Shown in pieces: positions 5,945 to 6,103 of a stretch of 6,103 bases of DNA. Each line of letters starts with the position of its first letter. Positions within the stretch are counted from its first letter, which is position 1. This stretch comes from HGM04593 sp045589695 (lineage in GTDB: Bacteria; Bacteroidota; Bacteroidia; Bacteroidales; Bacteroidaceae): positions 1 through 6,103 of the forward strand of contig JAZNPP010000006.1 of assembly GCA_045589695.1 (NCBI GenBank), given 5' to 3'. Below the pieces are notes generated by a model, which was not told the origin of the DNA, did not search any database, and was given only the letters and a program-made list of their open reading frames with translations. Position numbers and translations under genes: made by a program.

Positions 5945-5952
5945 CAAAGTTA
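5945..5952 (-). promoter_or_regulatory. Candidate -7 element of the leftward early promoter
   Basis: On the minus strand 5952-5945 reads TAACTTTG, matching the Bacteroidetes -7 consensus TAnnTTTG. Transcription would start near 5938 and give a leader of about 70 nt before the membrane-protein ATG at 5869. I see no clear TTTG -33 element at the expected spacing of about 19 nt, so this is a moderate call; such promoters may need an activator. Confidence 0.5.
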
Positions 5953-6019
5953 TATAAAAATAAAGACATATCCTTTATTTTTAATGTTAAATTTTGTTAA
6001 AATGCTAAATTTTTATTGT

Positions 6020-6103
6020 ATGACGGGTATTGAACTCAAAGAAATGCTGATTGACGAGCGCGTGAAATTTGTTAATTTGGCCGCCGCATTGGGCGTTACA
6101 CCC
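6020..6103 (+). CDS. Divergent CI/Cro-like repressor, N-terminal fragment (runs off the right edge)
   Basis: An open frame from the ATG at 6020 encodes 28 residues to the window edge, beginning MTGIELKEMLIDERVKFVNL and continuing AAALGVTP. ELKEMLIDERVKFVNLAAALGV fits the first two helices of an XRE-type HTH, in the style of the phage repressors that open with LKEML.ERGIKFTELAKKLGIS. An in-frame ATG at 6002 would add six residues (MLNFYC) that do not look like the family, so 6020 is preferred. It is the only plus-strand gene and diverges from the early operon across a 150-bp control region, the layout of a lysogeny switch. It is truncated, so any C-terminal oligomerisation or protease-like domain is unseen. 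Confidence 0.7.
   Translation, partial: MTGIELKEMLIDERVKFVNLAAALGVTP

Larger units (their letters stand above)
5893..5953. repeat. 11-bp perfect inverted repeat spanning the divergent control region
   Basis: ATAACTTTGTA at 5893-5903 is the exact reverse complement of TACAAAGTTAT at 5943-5953, separated by 39 bp. Inside lie a second dyad, ATAAACA (5904-5910) with TGTTTAT (5924-5930), and a direct repeat ACAATGT (5908-5914 and 5920-5926). The layout resembles a set of operators for a phage repressor between divergent genes. Confidence 0.8.

Overview
The window looks like the early (left-arm) region of a temperate phage or prophage of a Bacteroidales-type host. The signs are a DUF4373 (Lin1244/Lin1753-like) replication protein, weak Shine-Dalgarno sites with AT-rich leaders, TAnnTTTG -7 promoter elements, and a compact one-directional recombination/replication operon that ends at a divergent repressor gene. 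Host and mobile-element type are inferred from gene families and promoter style; no integrase or structural gene lies in the window.

Layout, in the direction of transcription of the main (minus-strand) operon. At the right edge (6020-6103, plus strand) the first 28 codons of a CI/Cro-type HTH protein are visible. Positions 5870-6019 hold a divergent control region with an 11-bp inverted repeat whose two arms each carry a TAACTTTG -7 element, plus inner repeats. Leftward follow a 66-aa two-helix membrane protein (5669-5869), a 70-aa Cro/CI-like HTH protein (5467-5679), and an 85-aa excisionase/MerR-type HTH protein (5206-5463). A 174-nt non-coding gap (5032-5205) contains a tRNA-like RNA. Then come a 644-aa SbcC/Rad50-like ATPase with a zinc hook (3097-5031), a RecT-family single-strand annealing protein (2093-3085), a YycJ/WalJ-like metallo-beta-lactamase-fold hydrolase (1357-2088), a DUF4373 replication protein (350-1354), and the start of a pentapeptide-repeat protein that runs off the left edge (1-300).

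The genes suggest one job: controlled switching at the right end, then DNA recombination and replication. RecT anneals single strands. The SbcC-like ATPase and the MBL-fold enzyme are candidates for the end-processing partners that RecT normally needs, since no RecE, YqaJ, lambda-Exo or SbcD homologue is visible. The DUF4373 protein is probably a helicase-loader or initiator-like protein, and its linker DNA carries repeats, a purine tract and an AT-rich stretch reminiscent of an origin inside an initiator gene.

The least ordinary signals are: (i) the 132-nt tRNA-like RNA at 5067-5198, with a perfect 7-bp acceptor-type helix, a consensus T arm and a D-arm-like hairpin, but a central region far too long for a tRNA and no good anticodon arm; (ii) thirteen 15-bp pentapeptide-coding repeats with no synonymous variation; (iii) face-to-face promoters inside an inverted repeat; and (iv) the possible origin within the DUF4373 gene.
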